A stretch of DNA of 64,000 nucleotides, from positions 14,587,831 to 14,651,830 of the forward strand of contig NC_061125.1 of NCBI RefSeq assembly GCF_905220365.1. The letters are read 5' to 3'. The notes beneath the pieces were generated by a model. It worked only from the letters and a program-made list of their open reading frames with translations. It made no database searches and was not told the origin of the DNA. The position numbers and the translations under genes are program-made. Numbering within the stretch: position 1 is the first letter of the stretch; every line of letters begins with the position of its first letter. Below, piece by piece: positions 32,885-45,436 of the stretch. Source of the DNA: Vanessa cardui (Eukaryota > Arthropoda > Insecta > Lepidoptera > Nymphalidae).

Positions 32885-35206
32885 GAAAATATATTTCATT
32901 CAAATAGGCTTTTACCAGCACCACTGAATTATTTTAGATTTACGTACATAGTTATTATTATTCTCCTTACTAAAATCGCGATACTATTACTTCAGGCGTC
33001 CACAAGAAGGCCGACTATGCCAAATCCATTTTAACCCCAAAAAGACACACGCCTGAATATCTCCACGATTTGAGAATATTCCCGTTGTTACCACAGCTAG
33101 TATCGTAATACTTGGCGTTGATGTATTTGACAGCAATCTCGTATATTCTATCATATAGGCTGTTTATTTAAGGGATTATAAATATTATCATTATTGAATA
33201 TGGAACACTAACTAATTGATCACGAAACGAATTGATCAAGAAATATCAATAATCCATTAAGTAGTACAATATTCAGTAGATTGCTGAACATAAATGAACG
33301 AGGATCGGTTAAGCTATTATACCTATAAATCACTTGCCACCTGTATTCTGTTGTAAAGTCCACAACGTTAACACGACTTCGGACAAAGGATTTAACAGCA
33401 TTGTTGCGTCGCGTCGGTCGCTGTAATCGATGGCTTACAATTTGTACCTATTTATCTGGAAAATCACGTAAATTGGGTGAACTTTAACATTCATTATTTA
33501 AATATGCGTTATTATCGACTATAATTATATTTACATGCGATGTTTTTAATGTAAATTTTTTTCAATTATTGCTACATAACTGATAATTGTGTTTTCTAAG
33601 TATTCTGCGAAATTTAGTTCATTGTATTATTTAATTAGATGGATCATATTATTTATTATTTGTTACTGGAAATGTAAATGGGAATAAAATTGGCGGATAG
33701 AATCGCAGCTTACCAGTAGCAATTAAATGAAGTATTTTTTTTATTTATATCATTTATTTATTTATTTATTTATTCGGGTTTAACAAACAGCGTCACAATA
33801 GGTCTAAATACTAAGCTTAGATTTAAAAATACATAATTGTGAAACCAACACCGTTAACCACAGATTACTACTAAAGTTATTGAGAGATAGACGATACAAT
33901 TTTTATATATTTTTCTCAATTTGTATGTATAAATAATTTATTTATTTAACTGAGGAACAAAAAAAAATAAAGAGAAATAACAAATTTTAAAGTAGACAGA
34001 ATAAATTAAAGTATAGTAAATAAATAGAAGAATAACAATTTTGGTAGCTCAAAAAAAAAACAGAAAAAAATAAACAGAAAATAAAATAAAAAAGAAAAAT
34101 AAAGTGGATTAATTACTTATTAGTTAAAAGTTGTTTCTAACTAGGAACTTACATAAGTTTATTTGACTTCTGTTATAACAGTGCATTAAAATCTTGCAAC
34201 TTATCCAGAATAGATTTTTTATAACAACCAGGGGTGTTCATAAAGATATCTACATCATTGAAATATTTATTGTATATATTATGCCTCAAATAACTATATA
34301 ACCTTAGCTTATACTTAACTTAAGTCAAATACTGTTGCGATGTTCATTGACTTGTTTTGGTCAATCTTTCTCAAGGAAGAATAAAAATCTATGCAGGATA
34401 CATCCTGCGTAGATTTTTCATCCAGCAGTCTGAGTGATGATGAACTTGATATTTTTGGACCTTTAACTTCGAGTAGGCAGCCTCACAGCCAATTGCGCTA
34501 GGTCCTTTGCTTAAGACGCATAGTAGTAGCTCACATGTGAACGTGCGCAATAAGTACACTTTCTTCTTCCTCACACTTATGATCTAAAGATTAAAAAACC
34601 AAGACGACCGGAAGGAGATTAAGCAGGCAGAACAGATGAGATTTTTTTCTTGATTAAAACATTCAATAGTCTCAACTAATGATATTGACTGAAAAAGCTG
34701 TGAATGCATATTTAATATGCATAAATAAATATTTTGGAGCTTATTAAGTAACATCATCGCACCCGTGCGCAGCTAAGGCGGGTCTAGTTGATAATAATTC
34801 CGGAATTAATATCAGGCCATTTTTTTTTTAAATAAATATATCTTATTCATATTTTTTTAATTCTTAATTTCACCCGTGCATCGCCGAGTCAGGTCGTTAG
34901 TTGCCTGCATATATTATATTGACGAACATATTTACTTTAATCTCAAGACTTAGGAGTGTAAAGTAAGTAACTCTTTGCGTTACAAACTCTGAGTTGATAG
35001 TAAGTATTACAAACTAAAAAACCACTTATGTTAAACTTAAACCAATAGCCATGTATGTAGGTAAGCAAGTTAACACGCTAGCCGTTAGGCAATCGAATTA
35101 TTGTTATTATTATATTAATAACTCAGAAGAGACAAAAGGTAACAGATAATAGCTAAGACCGCAGTAAATAGGCTTGAAAATGATTGATACTTGCCGCGGG
35201 ATAATG
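32885..35206. other. No gene recognised; simple repeats and helitron-like ends
   Basis: A (TTTA)n tract lies at about 33745-33775 and an A-rich tract at 34040-34100. Short GC-rich ends similar to Helitron-like 3' termini occur at 34755-34782 (CCCGTGCGCAGCTAAGGCGGG then CTAG) and 34871-34893. No supported exon was found. Confidence 0.4.
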
Positions 35207-35214
35207 TCACGTAG

Positions 35215-36009
35215 CAGTGTTGGGCATTAATCAAGCAATTGTCAATTATTTTATTAATTGACTAAAAAAGTAATTGCAATTAAATTAATTACAATTAAAT
35301 TAATCGCAATTACACTTTTAATTGCACCTTGCAATTAAATTAATTTGATTAACGTATGTCAATTGCAACTTACAATTAAAATAATTGCAATTAACTTTTT
35401 CAATTGTTTTATAAAACAATTAAAACTAACAATTAACTTTATATATCAAAATGAAATTAGTAAAGATTAAGGAAAATTAAGCTATAAGTATTAGATTTCA
35501 GACGAAAAAAAATGTGGTCAAAGGCTCTTTAAGTATAGCTTATTTTTTCTAAATCTCTCTTTCCACAGAAAAAAAGTGTTTATTTTTATATTATATAATA
35601 TAAAGTTGCATTGATCAATATTTCCGCAGCGTAGGTGTAAAACAAAAACATTTCAAGTCGTCGTCTTCGTTCAAGTCTTTTATTGGTTGCTAACATATTT
35701 ATTTAACTACATGAAAAGATGGGGGGCACTATTCTACTACCCGGAACCACACGGGTATATTGTATATTTATATGTACCAGCTTTATATTATAGCAGTATT
35801 TTTAATTGTTATTTTTTAATTAAAATTAACAAAACAATTAAAAATTAATTAATTGTTAATTGTTACTAATACAGTTAACAATTAATTAATTGTTAGTTGT
35901 GATTTTCCACAATTACAATTGATTAATTGTTAACTGTATTAGTAACAATTAACAATTAATTAATTGTTAATCTTTAATTGTTCTTGCAATTAAAATTTGC
36001 CCAACACTG
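35215..36009. mobile_element. hAT-type non-autonomous element, 795 bp, with 8-bp TSD
   Basis: Ends CAGTGTTGGGCA (35215-35226) and TGCCCAACACTG (35998-36009) are perfect 12-bp inverted repeats starting CAGTG. The flanks TCACGTAG at 35207-35214 and 36010-36017 form an exact 8-bp target duplication, the hAT hallmark. Inside each end is an unusually dense array of AATTAATTGTTAATTG-type and CAATTAA-type motifs in both orientations over about 200 bp. There is no transposase frame. The perfect duplication suggests a fairly recent insertion. Confidence 0.92.
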
Positions 36010-36017
36010 TCACGTAG

Positions 36018-37757
36018 ACATAGTTTAATGTCGGTACACACAGGTAATGGAAAGTGTTCATATATAATATTAGCTAATACTCAAGGCACATATATATAAA
36101 TTAAATCTTACCTATCATAAAATATCGATTAAAAACACTTGGGCCTTGTAAAAGTGGGAGAACTTTAATTATAAGTACAGCACCTTTTATTTTTCTTAGT
36201 GATGACGGCTAGTTCAGTTCTTCCCAGAAGTGCGGAATGCGATACAATGGGAAACTGTGCTAGCGTTCTTGGAACATTGCACTAAAGGACCAAAAAATTA
36301 TACTATTAATTTAAAAAGTTATGACTTTTTTCCATTCACTTACTAAAAATAACGATGGAAAAATCAACGCAATATTAATTTTATAAAGATCAAGTGTCTT
36401 ATGGTTCTTTTGTTTCATGTCGGTATTAAAAGAGCAACTATAATTTATAAAAGTCTGTATTATTAAGTATAATTTAATTTTAATAATAATGTAAAATAAT
36501 TTTAATTGCACAACAAAATTTTTTTTTTCACATTTAATTACATCAAGTTCTTTAAAATAATTCTAACAAACATTATTATTTTAATGTATTCTTAAATTTT
36601 AGGAACTTTTATTTATTTTGGAGTTTAGTTTTACTTTCAATCTGTTTGTCACTTCAATCAATGAGATAGAATAAGAAAATAAGAGTCATCATGCAGTACT
36701 AAAGTCCATTTAGAATTTGTAAGATTGTTTCATTGTCATCATTTTCTTAATCATAATTTTGGTTTTCTTTGCATTGACATCTTTCTCTTCTATTTTTTCT
36801 TTTCGACAGTGTCAGACACGATGGAAGACGACATTTTCCTATGATTGTGTTTTTCTTGACTTAGTAAACGGTCTTATCATTGCCTTAAGCATATCTAAAG
36901 CAAATAATTTATTGTATATAAAAAGCGTAGGTAATATTACTTAACATTATTTACATAATTAAATGCAATGTTATTAAAGAGATATTTAAAGGACTAAAAA
37001 GCCGGCTCTTTTTTAACTTTGCATTTTTTTTGCCTTTAGCTGTTCATAATATAATCAAGTTAAATTATGGAAAATACTTACTTTTTAATACAAATTACTT
37101 TGATTCAATCCGTTGGCTTTGGCAGAGTATCAAATATTTGTGAGTGTAATGATTATATTACCACCTAAATCCGTGGACAAACTATCAAAATAATGCTTCT
37201 TCATGTCACTGCCAATATAAGGGTACTATGCATTATTTTATAAATCTTCTGATGCATCAAAATAATTAAGAGCATTTTTAAGCACAAAGGTAAATACTGT
37301 GCTATCTAGAAATAACATAATAACAGAATAACTTATCCATGTCTAAAACTCTGCTTTCTTCTTTTCAACCATTCAATTATTTTGATAAGATTTTTACTGA
37401 TAGTAAGAGTGTTAAACGAGAGATATTTTAATATATAATTTGTATGTATAGTAATAAATATCTGAGTTATGACGGTGTTCATCAAAAAACTTTTTTGTTG
37501 GTGCGTAACAGAAACCTTACATTGGAACAATAAATAATAAAGAAAAGTGAGGATAATTTTGAATCTTAAAAGGCCAACAAAAAGGTACACTAAGAATACA
37601 TACATATATGAATCTTCTTAAGTATACAATCGTGTCTTCGCAAATGCATCGGTTTTTCCTAATTTGTAACGGGTAAATACTAACGTAACGTTACAAATTT
37701 GCAATAGGGTATTTGCGAAAAATTTTGCCTGCAAATCATTGTTAATATGTGTTTACT
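36018..37757. other. No gene recognised; short repeat at 36185-36300
   Basis: The part TAGTTCAGTTCTTCCCAGAAG...GCTAGCGTTCTTGG...CATTGCAC parallels 46860-46950. Other frames (36311-36511 minus, 37333-37605 minus) are AT-rich and have no motif. Confidence 0.4.
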
Positions 37758-38034
37758 TGGTGGTAGGTGCTTTGTGCAAGCCCGTCTGGGTAGGTACAAT
37801 CCACTTATCAGTAATTCTACGGCCAAACAACAGTACTCGGTGTTGTTGTGTTCCGGTTTGAAGGGTGTGTGAGCCAGTATAACTACAGGCACAAGGGACG
37901 TAACATCTTAGTTCCCAAGGTTGATGGCACATTGACGATGTAAGGAATAGTTAATACTTCTCACAGCGTCATTGTCTATAGGTGACGGTGACCACTTATG
38001 TGATGCTCGTCCGCCAACATATTCCATAAAAAAA
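37758..38034 (+). mobile_element. SINE family B, full-length
   Basis: It runs from GGTGGTAGGTGCTTTGTG through CCGTCTGGGTAGGTAC, TTGTTGTGTTCCGGTTTG, CTACAGGCACAAGGGACG, AGCGTCATTGTCTATAGG and CGTCCGCCAACATATTCC to an A tail at 38027-38034. The gypsy 5' LTR starts 55 bp further on. Confidence 0.85.
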
Positions 38035-38089
38035 GTTTTCTTGTTCATTTAATATAGAAAACTATCACACTATATTATTCAATTGAATG

Positions 38090-38429
38090 TGTAAGCTATT
38101 TAAATATAAATAATATGTATTTTACGTAAATATGATTATGATTTGACTATTTTTTTAAATGTGAAAATATGAGCAAGGCGGGTAGTCAAATAAATTGTAA
38201 ATGTAAGAAGGGTAATAGCTTTTAAAAGCACTGGGTGAATAGATTCACTCTCAGTTCGTTTGGGGTTTTGATGGCGAAAGTAATTTAAGGTAAGATCATT
38301 GTACTAATTGTAATGTTCATTGTATTAAGTTAAAAATGTGTTAATGTTTAAAATGTGTTGTGTAAAATAAATATACTATGTGATGTGTTCTGTTTTATTT
38401 TAGTATAAAATATTAGTAAAACGTTTACA
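38090..38429 (+). repeat. 5' LTR, 340 bp
   Basis: It starts TGTAAGC and ends TTTACA (TG...CA). An AATAAA signal lies at 38366-38371. It lacks a 4-bp TATG/ATGT insertion that the 3' LTR carries after the TGATGTG block. Confidence 0.93.
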
Positions 38430-38509
38430 AATTCAGAAGCGGGATAACTCTTCGCGCTCAAAATAGATACTAATTTTTTTTTATTTTTTGTGTTATTGTG
38501 TAACAAATT

Positions 38510-41467
38510 ATGTCCGAATATTTTAAATTTGTTTCAGTAAGAACAATGAATAACTCAATGGAACAAATTCGTCAGTCAAAATCTCCAGTGTTAAGCATTG
38601 CCAAGCGACATCGAAGCCGGGAGGCCTGTGGCAGAGTTGTCTGCACGCCGCCCCGTCGTAGTCGACAAGCGAGAGAAATCGAACATCGAAGTCGAAGTCG
38701 GAGTCGCAGTTGCAGCGGTCGCAGAACGCAGCATGTCAGCAGGGAGCGACATCGTTCATCGAGACCAGCAACACGAAATCGATCCCGCACGCGTGGAAGG
38801 TACACGGATCCGGCTGATATACACAGTGAGTTTATTTCAAAATTTACTGATATTATTCAGAGTATAAATGGCAGTCACAGTAAGGAACATTTTGTGAATT
38901 CAAATGTTGTCCCAGAGTTCGATCCGTCTCAAAAAAATCAGACAATAAGTAATTGGATAACTAAAGTTAATGAATGTGCTATTTTGTATGGATGGAGTGA
39001 TAGACAGATTATACATTATGCGTTACCTAAGCTAAGTGGGGTAGCAAAAAAATGGTATGAAGAGTTATCTACAGTTTTATTCACTTGGGCAGAGTGGCAA
39101 ACGAAACTCTTAAATGCATTTCCGTCAGATGAAAATTATGGTCAAATGTTATCAGATATGTTAGAAAAGAAAGCTAAATTTGGAGACTCTTTAGAGGATT
39201 ACTTTTACGATAAAGTAGCGCTAATTAATCGTTGTGATATTAAAGGGAAAAGAGCCGTAGAATGTGTGTTGCACGGGATAGAAGATAGGTCGATTCGTTT
39301 AGGTGCAGAAGCGGCACAATTTGATAATCCAGATAAATTGTTAGCTTATTTACGAAATGTATCAACTAGAAATTTTGATAAAAGTGTGAAAAAAGGTAGT
39401 AAAGATATTAAAACTAATACATATAGCTATAAAACTTCAATTAAGTGTTATAATTGTAAAGAAGAAGGCCACCCAGCCTTTAAATGTCAAAAACCCTTAA
39501 AAAAATGTATAAAATGTTCAATGTTAGGACACCTGGATAGTGAATGCTTTAGTAATAAAAAAAATGAGCAAAAAAGAAAAATTCTTTTAATAAATAAAGA
39601 TTTTCGAAATAATGAATTAGATAAATATGTACAAGATATATATATAAATAATATTAAAAAAGTAGGATTTATTGACTTAGGGAGTGATTTAACATTAATA
39701 CGTGAATCAGATGCAAAAGAAATTTTCAAACAATGGGATAGCAATGATAAAAGGCCTATGGTAGGATTCGGTGGCACGATTATCCACTCGTTAGGATCAG
39801 GCATAGCTAATATTAGTATCCAGGGCGTAAATGCTAAGGTACGTTGTTATATAGTATCGGATTCATTATTAAAGTATCCCTTACTTATTGGTCAAACTTA
39901 TACCGAACAATCACATGTTAATATTTTAAAGACAAACGATAAACTAATTATTATGAGCAATTATGATGATTACGACAAAAACCAAATAAAAATAAAATTA
40001 AAAGTTGCCTCTAACATTACAATTAAACAAATAGAAATAGTTGAAGTCATGAGTGACCCAAATATACACGGATCAATTTATGTAAAAAGCAGTTACCGGG
40101 GACGTCCAAATAATGAATATATAATTCAAGAAGGTATTTTTAAAATTGAAAATGGTCATGGTTATGTGTTAGTTATACCCTTAGTATCCACGCCGATCCA
40201 ATTTATAAAAGGTAAACTTATAGCCAGAGCTGAAATGGTATTAGAGTCTTTCGGGTTAATTGAAGTAAATAGAATTGAAACGAATTTAACATTAATGCCG
40301 TTTAATTTGGATCAAATAAATGTTGGAGAAATCTCTTATAATTATAAATTGAAACTTTTGGAATTAATAAATTGTTATCGCGATTGTTTTGCAAATACTT
40401 TGAGCGAATTAGGCTGTACATCGATTGAAAAGATGTCTATTGATCTGAAAGATGATCAGCCAGTTATTTACAGACCGTATAGATTGTCTCATAGTGAACG
40501 TTATGAAGTACAAAGTATGATAGATGACTTAAGTAGAAACGGTATAATACGTGAATCAAATTCTCCGTATGCCAGTCCAATCATAATTGTGCGAAAAAAA
40601 ACCGGTGATAAGCGACTCTGTATCGATTACCGTGCGTTAAATAGAAAAACCATTAAGCAACATTACCCCTTACCCCCAATGGAAGATCAGATGCATAGAC
40701 TTTCGGGATATCAATACTATTCTACTCTCGATTTAGCTAGTGGTTATTACCAGATAGAATTAACGGAAGATTCCAAACCTAAAACTGCATTCGTAACCCC
40801 AGACGGCCAATGGGAATTTAATAGAATGCCTTTTGGTTTAGCTAATGCACCAGCCATTTTTCAAAGGACTGTTCATAAAGCCTTAGGAACACATAGGTTC
40901 AATACTGCTATAGTATACATGGACGATATTTTAATACCATCTGTAACTATCGATGAAGGCTTAGATAAATTGAAAACTATATTTCAAAAATTTAGAGATG
41001 CAAATTTAACATTAAAATTATCAAAATGTTTGTTCTTTACTACTTCTATTGATTATTTAGGTTTTCAAATAACATCTGAAGGTATTAGGCCAGGGAAAAA
41101 TAAAATTGAGGCCGTTCTAAAGTTTCCTATACCAAAGTCAGTTCATTGTGTTAGGCAATTTTTAGGATTAGCAAGTTATTTTAGAAAATTTGTTAAAAAT
41201 TTTGCGTCCATAGCTAAACCTCTTACATGTTTACTTAAAAAAAATTCTATATGGATTTGGGAAAAAGAACAACAACAAGCATTTGACGAATTAAAAAACA
41301 TTTTAGTAACGCGACCAATACTTGCCTTGTACGACCCGTCTCTCGATACAGAGTTGCACACCGATGCTAGCAAGCGAGGATTAGGCGCGATCCTACTCCA
41401 AAAGCAAAAAACCAATGAACTTAAGCCTGTAGCATATTTTAGTCGTCAGACTTCTCCAGAAGAATAA
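38510..41467 (+). pseudogene. gypsy gag-protease-RT-RNase H, first part, ends at in-frame stop
   Basis: ATG 38510 opens 985 codons. In order: an SR/RS-rich basic N-terminus (~50-97), a capsid-like gag domain (~130-290), and two CX2CX4HX4C zinc knuckles (Cys313-Cys326 and Cys333-Cys346). An aspartic protease has its active-site triplet as D-L-G (Asp389) instead of the common D-T/S-G. The reverse transcriptase (~640-830) has LDLASGYYQI, FGLANAP and YMDD (803-806). The start of RNase H includes TDAS (Asp952). The frame then meets TAA at 41465-41467. Gag and pol share one frame here, with no frameshift between them. The protein would form virus-like particles and copy the element; family knowledge supports this role. 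Confidence 0.93.
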
Positions 41468-43051
41468 CATTTCTCGTCCTACGAATTAGAGACATTAGCA
41501 GTTGTGTCTGCTCTAGTTAGATTTCGGACATATCTCTTGGGAATCCATTTTACTATCGTTACAGATTGCAATTCTTTACGTGCTACTTTTCTAAAAAGAG
41601 ATATAATTTCAAGGGTTGCCCGTTGGTGGTCACTTATTCAGGAATTTGATTGCACTTTCGTTTATAAATCTGGCACAAAAATGTGTCACGTCGATGCACT
41701 AAGCAGAAACCCTATATCAAACATAAATAATGAAATAAATATAAATTTACCTTCTATTAATAAAATTGATGACAATTGGTTAAAGACTGTTCAATCATGT
41801 GATAGCGAAATTGAACGAATTAAAAGTATACTACTTGACTCAAAAAGTAACGATATAATAAATATTAAAAAGAATTATTGTCTTAAAAATAATAGTGTAT
41901 TTAAAATCACTGACGATGGTCTTAAATGGTTAGTTCCTAAAAGTGTTCGCTGGCAAATTTTAAAATCAAATCATGACGATATTGGTCATTTTTCGTATGA
42001 GAAAACTTTTTCAAAAATAAAAAATAATTATTGGTTTCCGAAAATGAGAAAATTTACAAAGAAATATGTACAATCATGTTTGCAATGTGCACATAGTAAA
42101 GTACCGTCAGGAAAAAAATCGGGATATCTTCATCCAATACCAAAAGTTTCTAAGCCGTTTCACACAGTTCATGCTGACCATTTAGGTCCATTTAATGTTA
42201 GTAAAAATAAAAATAAATACATTTTATTAATAATTGACGCGTATAGTAAATATATATCTTTAAAACCTGTAAAAAACACAAAAGCAAACACCACTATTAG
42301 GGCCTTTAAAGAGTTCTTTAGAACGTTTGGTGTTCCTCAAAGATTAATAACTGATAGGTATTCTAGTTTCACGGGAAAAAAGGTAAAACAATTTTTGACA
42401 GAATTAGGCATTCAGCATATAATGAATGCAGTATCTACACCACGTGCCAATGGGCAAGTGGAAAGATATAATCGTACCATACTTGACGCTTTAACTGCTA
42501 TGAATCATGGACTTGATGAAACATTATGGGATAGTAAAATTTTAGACGTACAGTGGGGTCTTAATAACACGGTTAATAAAAGTATTGGTTATTCTCCAGC
42601 GGAAGTTTTGTTTGGTGTTAAATTAACAGGGATGTCAGATAGTAAATTAACGTCGGTGTTGGATAATGATAAGAATAGAGATGATAGAAATTTGTTAAAA
42701 ATTAGGTCGGAAGTAGACAAACGAATAACTAACAATCAGGAAAAACAAAAGCAATTATTTGACAAATCAAGATCTAAGCCACGAAAATTTAACATAGGTG
42801 AACTAGTTAGAATAGAAAAATCAATTTCTTGTCCCGGAAAAAGTAAAAAATTAATATCAAAATGCTCTGGTCCTTATAGAATATTAAAAGCTTTTCCGAA
42901 TGATAGGTATTTAATAGGGGATACTCCAATTACTAAACGAAAGGGTAGAGCAGTTTATGAAGGAATATATCCAGTAGAGCGTATATATCCATGGCTAAGT
43001 TTTAAAAGTCCTAACGATGATGATAAAGAAAGTAGTAGTGATAGTTGTTAA
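41468..43051 (+). pseudogene. gypsy RNase H remainder and integrase, same frame after stop
   Basis: The same reading frame continues immediately after the TAA with the rest of RNase H (TDCNSL, then HVDALSR). The integrase follows: an HHCC zinc domain (His157 and His162, Cys192 and Cys195, counted from 41504), a catalytic Asp225 (HADHLG), Asp284 (TDRYSSF) and Glu320 (GQVERYN), with exactly 35 residues between the last two, and a C-terminal basic domain ending at 43051. No other disruption was seen. Without readthrough or a complementing copy, this part would not be made in line with gag-RT. There is no credible independent start, as the first in-frame alternatives are GTG or internal ATGs. Confidence 0.92.
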
Positions 43052-43190
43052 AATAGTAAGAGAAAAGTCTTTAGATTATTTGTATTTGTACTCTGAATAA
43101 TACACACCAAATGAATATTATAATTCGCGGTATAGGAAATATAAGTATATAATTTGAAAGGATACGAAAATATGATGAATAGATTTGATA

Positions 43191-43412
43191 GGGATATAAT
43201 ATGGATATGATATGGATATGATATGGATATGATATGGATATGATATGGATATGATATGGATATGATATGGATATGATATGGATATGATATGGATATAATA
43301 TGGATATGATATGGATATGATATGGATATGATATGGATATGATATGGATATGATGTGGATATGACGTGGATATGACATGGATATGATATGGATATGATAT
43401 GGATATGATATG
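43191..43412 (+). repeat. 11-bp minisatellite inside gypsy 3' region
   Basis: About 20 tandem copies of GATATGGATAT, with a few variants (GATGTGGATAT, GACGTGGATAT, GATATAATATG), occur between the pol stop and the 3' LTR. The array is out of proportion to the otherwise AT-rich non-coding region around it. Confidence 0.95.
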
Positions 43413-43751
43413 ATGTAATACGATGTGATATGATATGATATGTGATATGAAAATGTTAAAATGATCTAATGTAAAATTGTGTGATATCAAGATTAATTTA
43501 ACATAAATATATTAATTTATGAGATAAGATTTAGTTTGTATACTATAAACTTAAACGTTTAAGTAAAATGAATAACAATGTTATATATTTTAATTGTACT
43601 TAATTGATTTTGTATAATTATATCATATTTTCAAATTATGTTCACAATATAATTCTAATTAAGATAAATAAAAGGAATTAAATATGTTTAAGAGATATTA
43701 TTTGATAATTTTGTTCACGAGGACGTGACAAGTTTGTCAGGATGGACGAGT

Positions 43752-44095
43752 TGTAAGCTATTTAAATATAAATAATATGTATTTTACGTAAATATGATTA
43801 TGATTTGACTATTTTTTTAAATGTGAAAATATGAGCAAGGCGGGTAGTCAAATAAATTGTAAATGTAAGAAGGGTAATAGCTTTTAAAAGCACTGGGTGA
43901 ATAGATTCACTCTCAGTTCGTTTGGGGTTTTGATGGCGAAAGTAATTTAAGGTAAGATCATTGTACTAATTGTAATGTTCATTGTATTAAGTTAAAAATG
44001 TGTTAATGTTTAAAATGTGTTGTGTAAAATAAATATACTATGTGATGTGTATGTTCTGTTTTATTTTAGTATAAAATATTAGTAAAACGTTTACA
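43752..44095 (+). repeat. 3' LTR, 344 bp
   Basis: Same boundaries TGTAAGC...TTTACA as the 5' copy. It differs by one 4-bp insertion (TATG or ATGT, near 44049-44053). It is followed by AATG, the target duplication. Confidence 0.93.
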
Positions 44096-44099
44096 AATG

Positions 44100-44481
44100 C
44101 TTTAGAAGATATCGTCGGAGTCAAATTGCGTGTAACCGTCCAAATCGTTTGCTGTACGACGAACGATCCTATAATTGGCTGTAACAATAAAATTTTGACA
44201 TTGATTGTTTATATTTATACCCAAAGATATATGGCATAGTAAAGTTAGTCAACCATTTTTGATATTTGATTGAGAGAATTTATTATTCTTATTTGTCGTT
44301 TATGACAAACATATATAAACGTAATAAAGTAAATATGCCTTCTTATTTAAGAAACTTTCTGTCCTTATACAATTATTACAACATATTAGTTTTACACCTT
44401 TATACTAAATTACACCCGTGCGAAGCCGGCTTGGGTCATTAGATATAGGAATGTATAATTTGATTAAAAGTAGTTTCTCTG
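44100..44481. other. No gene recognised; Helitron-like end at 44410-44442
   Basis: CACCCGTGCGAAGCCGGCTTGGGTCATTAG resembles the GC-rich palindromic 3' termini of the Helitron-like repeats. The rest has no supported feature. Confidence 0.35.
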
Positions 44482-44632
44482 CTAGTTTTCTTATTGAAAA
44501 AATGTATATTTAACTTTGTAATAGATGAAAAGCATGTAGTCTCGATCTGATTACGAGAAATTTAGGCGAAGAACGAAATATCTCTGCAATGTTTTGGTTC
44601 GGAAACAAACCATTGGTAATAATAGCTTTGAA
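44482..44632 (+). repeat. Dispersed repeat, inverted partner of 46086-46240
   Basis: It shares ATATTTAACTTTGTAATAGA, GCATGTAGTCTCGATCTGAT, ACGAAATATCTCTG and GGTTCGGAAACAAA-type blocks with the complement of 46086-46240. The two copies point in opposite directions, about 1.45 kb apart. Confidence 0.6.
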
Positions 44633-45117
44633 GAATAATAGCTATTGCCAGCAACTACGATGACATTAATTATATATATTTGTATCCGACTATTTATAGA
44701 TTTTGTTAACCTCATTTCATATTATATTGCTATAATAAGTTTAGCAGTTGATGAAATAAAAAACTGACTCACTCTGAATTAGTTCGAAACTTGTAATATT
44801 GGGACAGAATTATGTGTTTTAAGAATCTTAGTTCTTTATTACTAACTACCAGACCAGGCTGTGTAAGATACGATAAGGATATAGGCTTATAAAACGTTTA
44901 TATTGATAGACAAAAATGAAAAGTCGGAACTCCAACATTTATACAACGATTGGCAAAATTAATTTAATTTTTCGAAGGAAATTCCTCCTCTTTGGTAAAA
45001 GTCTAAATTGGAAGAAAATAAATTTTAATCTGTTTTACTATATATCATTAAAAATGAAGACAAAAACACTTTTTTACTAAAATAACTAGGAGATTTCATT
45101 TTTATTTTAAGTAGCAG
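44633..45117. other. No gene recognised
   Basis: AT-rich sequence with no supported exon. Confidence 0.4.
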
Positions 45118-45215
45118 GTAACCTGCCTGTAGCAGGCGGGCAAAAGAACCACCTGATGGTAATTGGTGACCAGCACCCATAGATATTGGCAAGTAAGTGA
45201 TAGTTAACATTTCTT
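45118..45215 (-). mobile_element. Degenerate SINE family B 3' fragment (minus)
   Basis: The blocks GGCGGGCAAAAGAACCACC, TGATGGTAATTGGTGACCA and CACCCATAGATATTGG match the complement of the family B 3' end. Confidence 0.5.
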
Positions 45216-45436
45216 GCATTGAAAACAAAAGCCCTTATATCATATATTTTTTTATATTAAAATATTCCATATGCATAGTGGCGTATTAATAAATATGAAT
45301 ATTGTGTTAAACATTTATCATTTTTGACCTTACGCTGACCCATATTTCATTATCGCCTGATTACCATAATTTACTATAATTTTGCAGATTAATATTTTTT
45401 AGTGAAATTATCATTGCTGTATAATCTGGTTTTTAT

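Larger units (their letters stand above)
38090..44095 (+). mobile_element. Young Ty3/gypsy LTR retrotransposon
   Basis: Two LTRs (38090-38429 and 43752-44095) enclose a gag-pol region with zinc knuckles, protease, RT, RNase H and integrase in gypsy order. The flanks AATG at 38086-38089 and 44096-44099 form a 4-bp target duplication. The LTRs match throughout by eye apart from one 4-bp indel, so the insertion is recent. The gag-pol frame is cut by a single in-frame stop at 41465-41467, so this copy is probably not autonomous as it stands. A purine-rich block (GGATGGACGAG, 43741-43751) directly precedes the 3' LTR and may serve as the polypurine tract. No clear tRNA primer site was recognised after the 5' LTR. 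Confidence 0.95.

Noticed and set aside
41504..43051. Separate integrase gene
   Set aside because: It is in the same frame as 38510-41467 with no credible own start; it is the continuation of a single gag-pol frame after a nonsense codon.
43191..43412. CRISPR-like array
   Set aside because: The 11-bp units are contiguous, with no spacers, and the genome is eukaryotic.
43071..43490. 139-codon minus-strand frame rich in repeated SYPYHIHII
   Set aside because: It is the translation of the 11-bp minisatellite, whose lack of stops keeps several frames open; there is no gene evidence.
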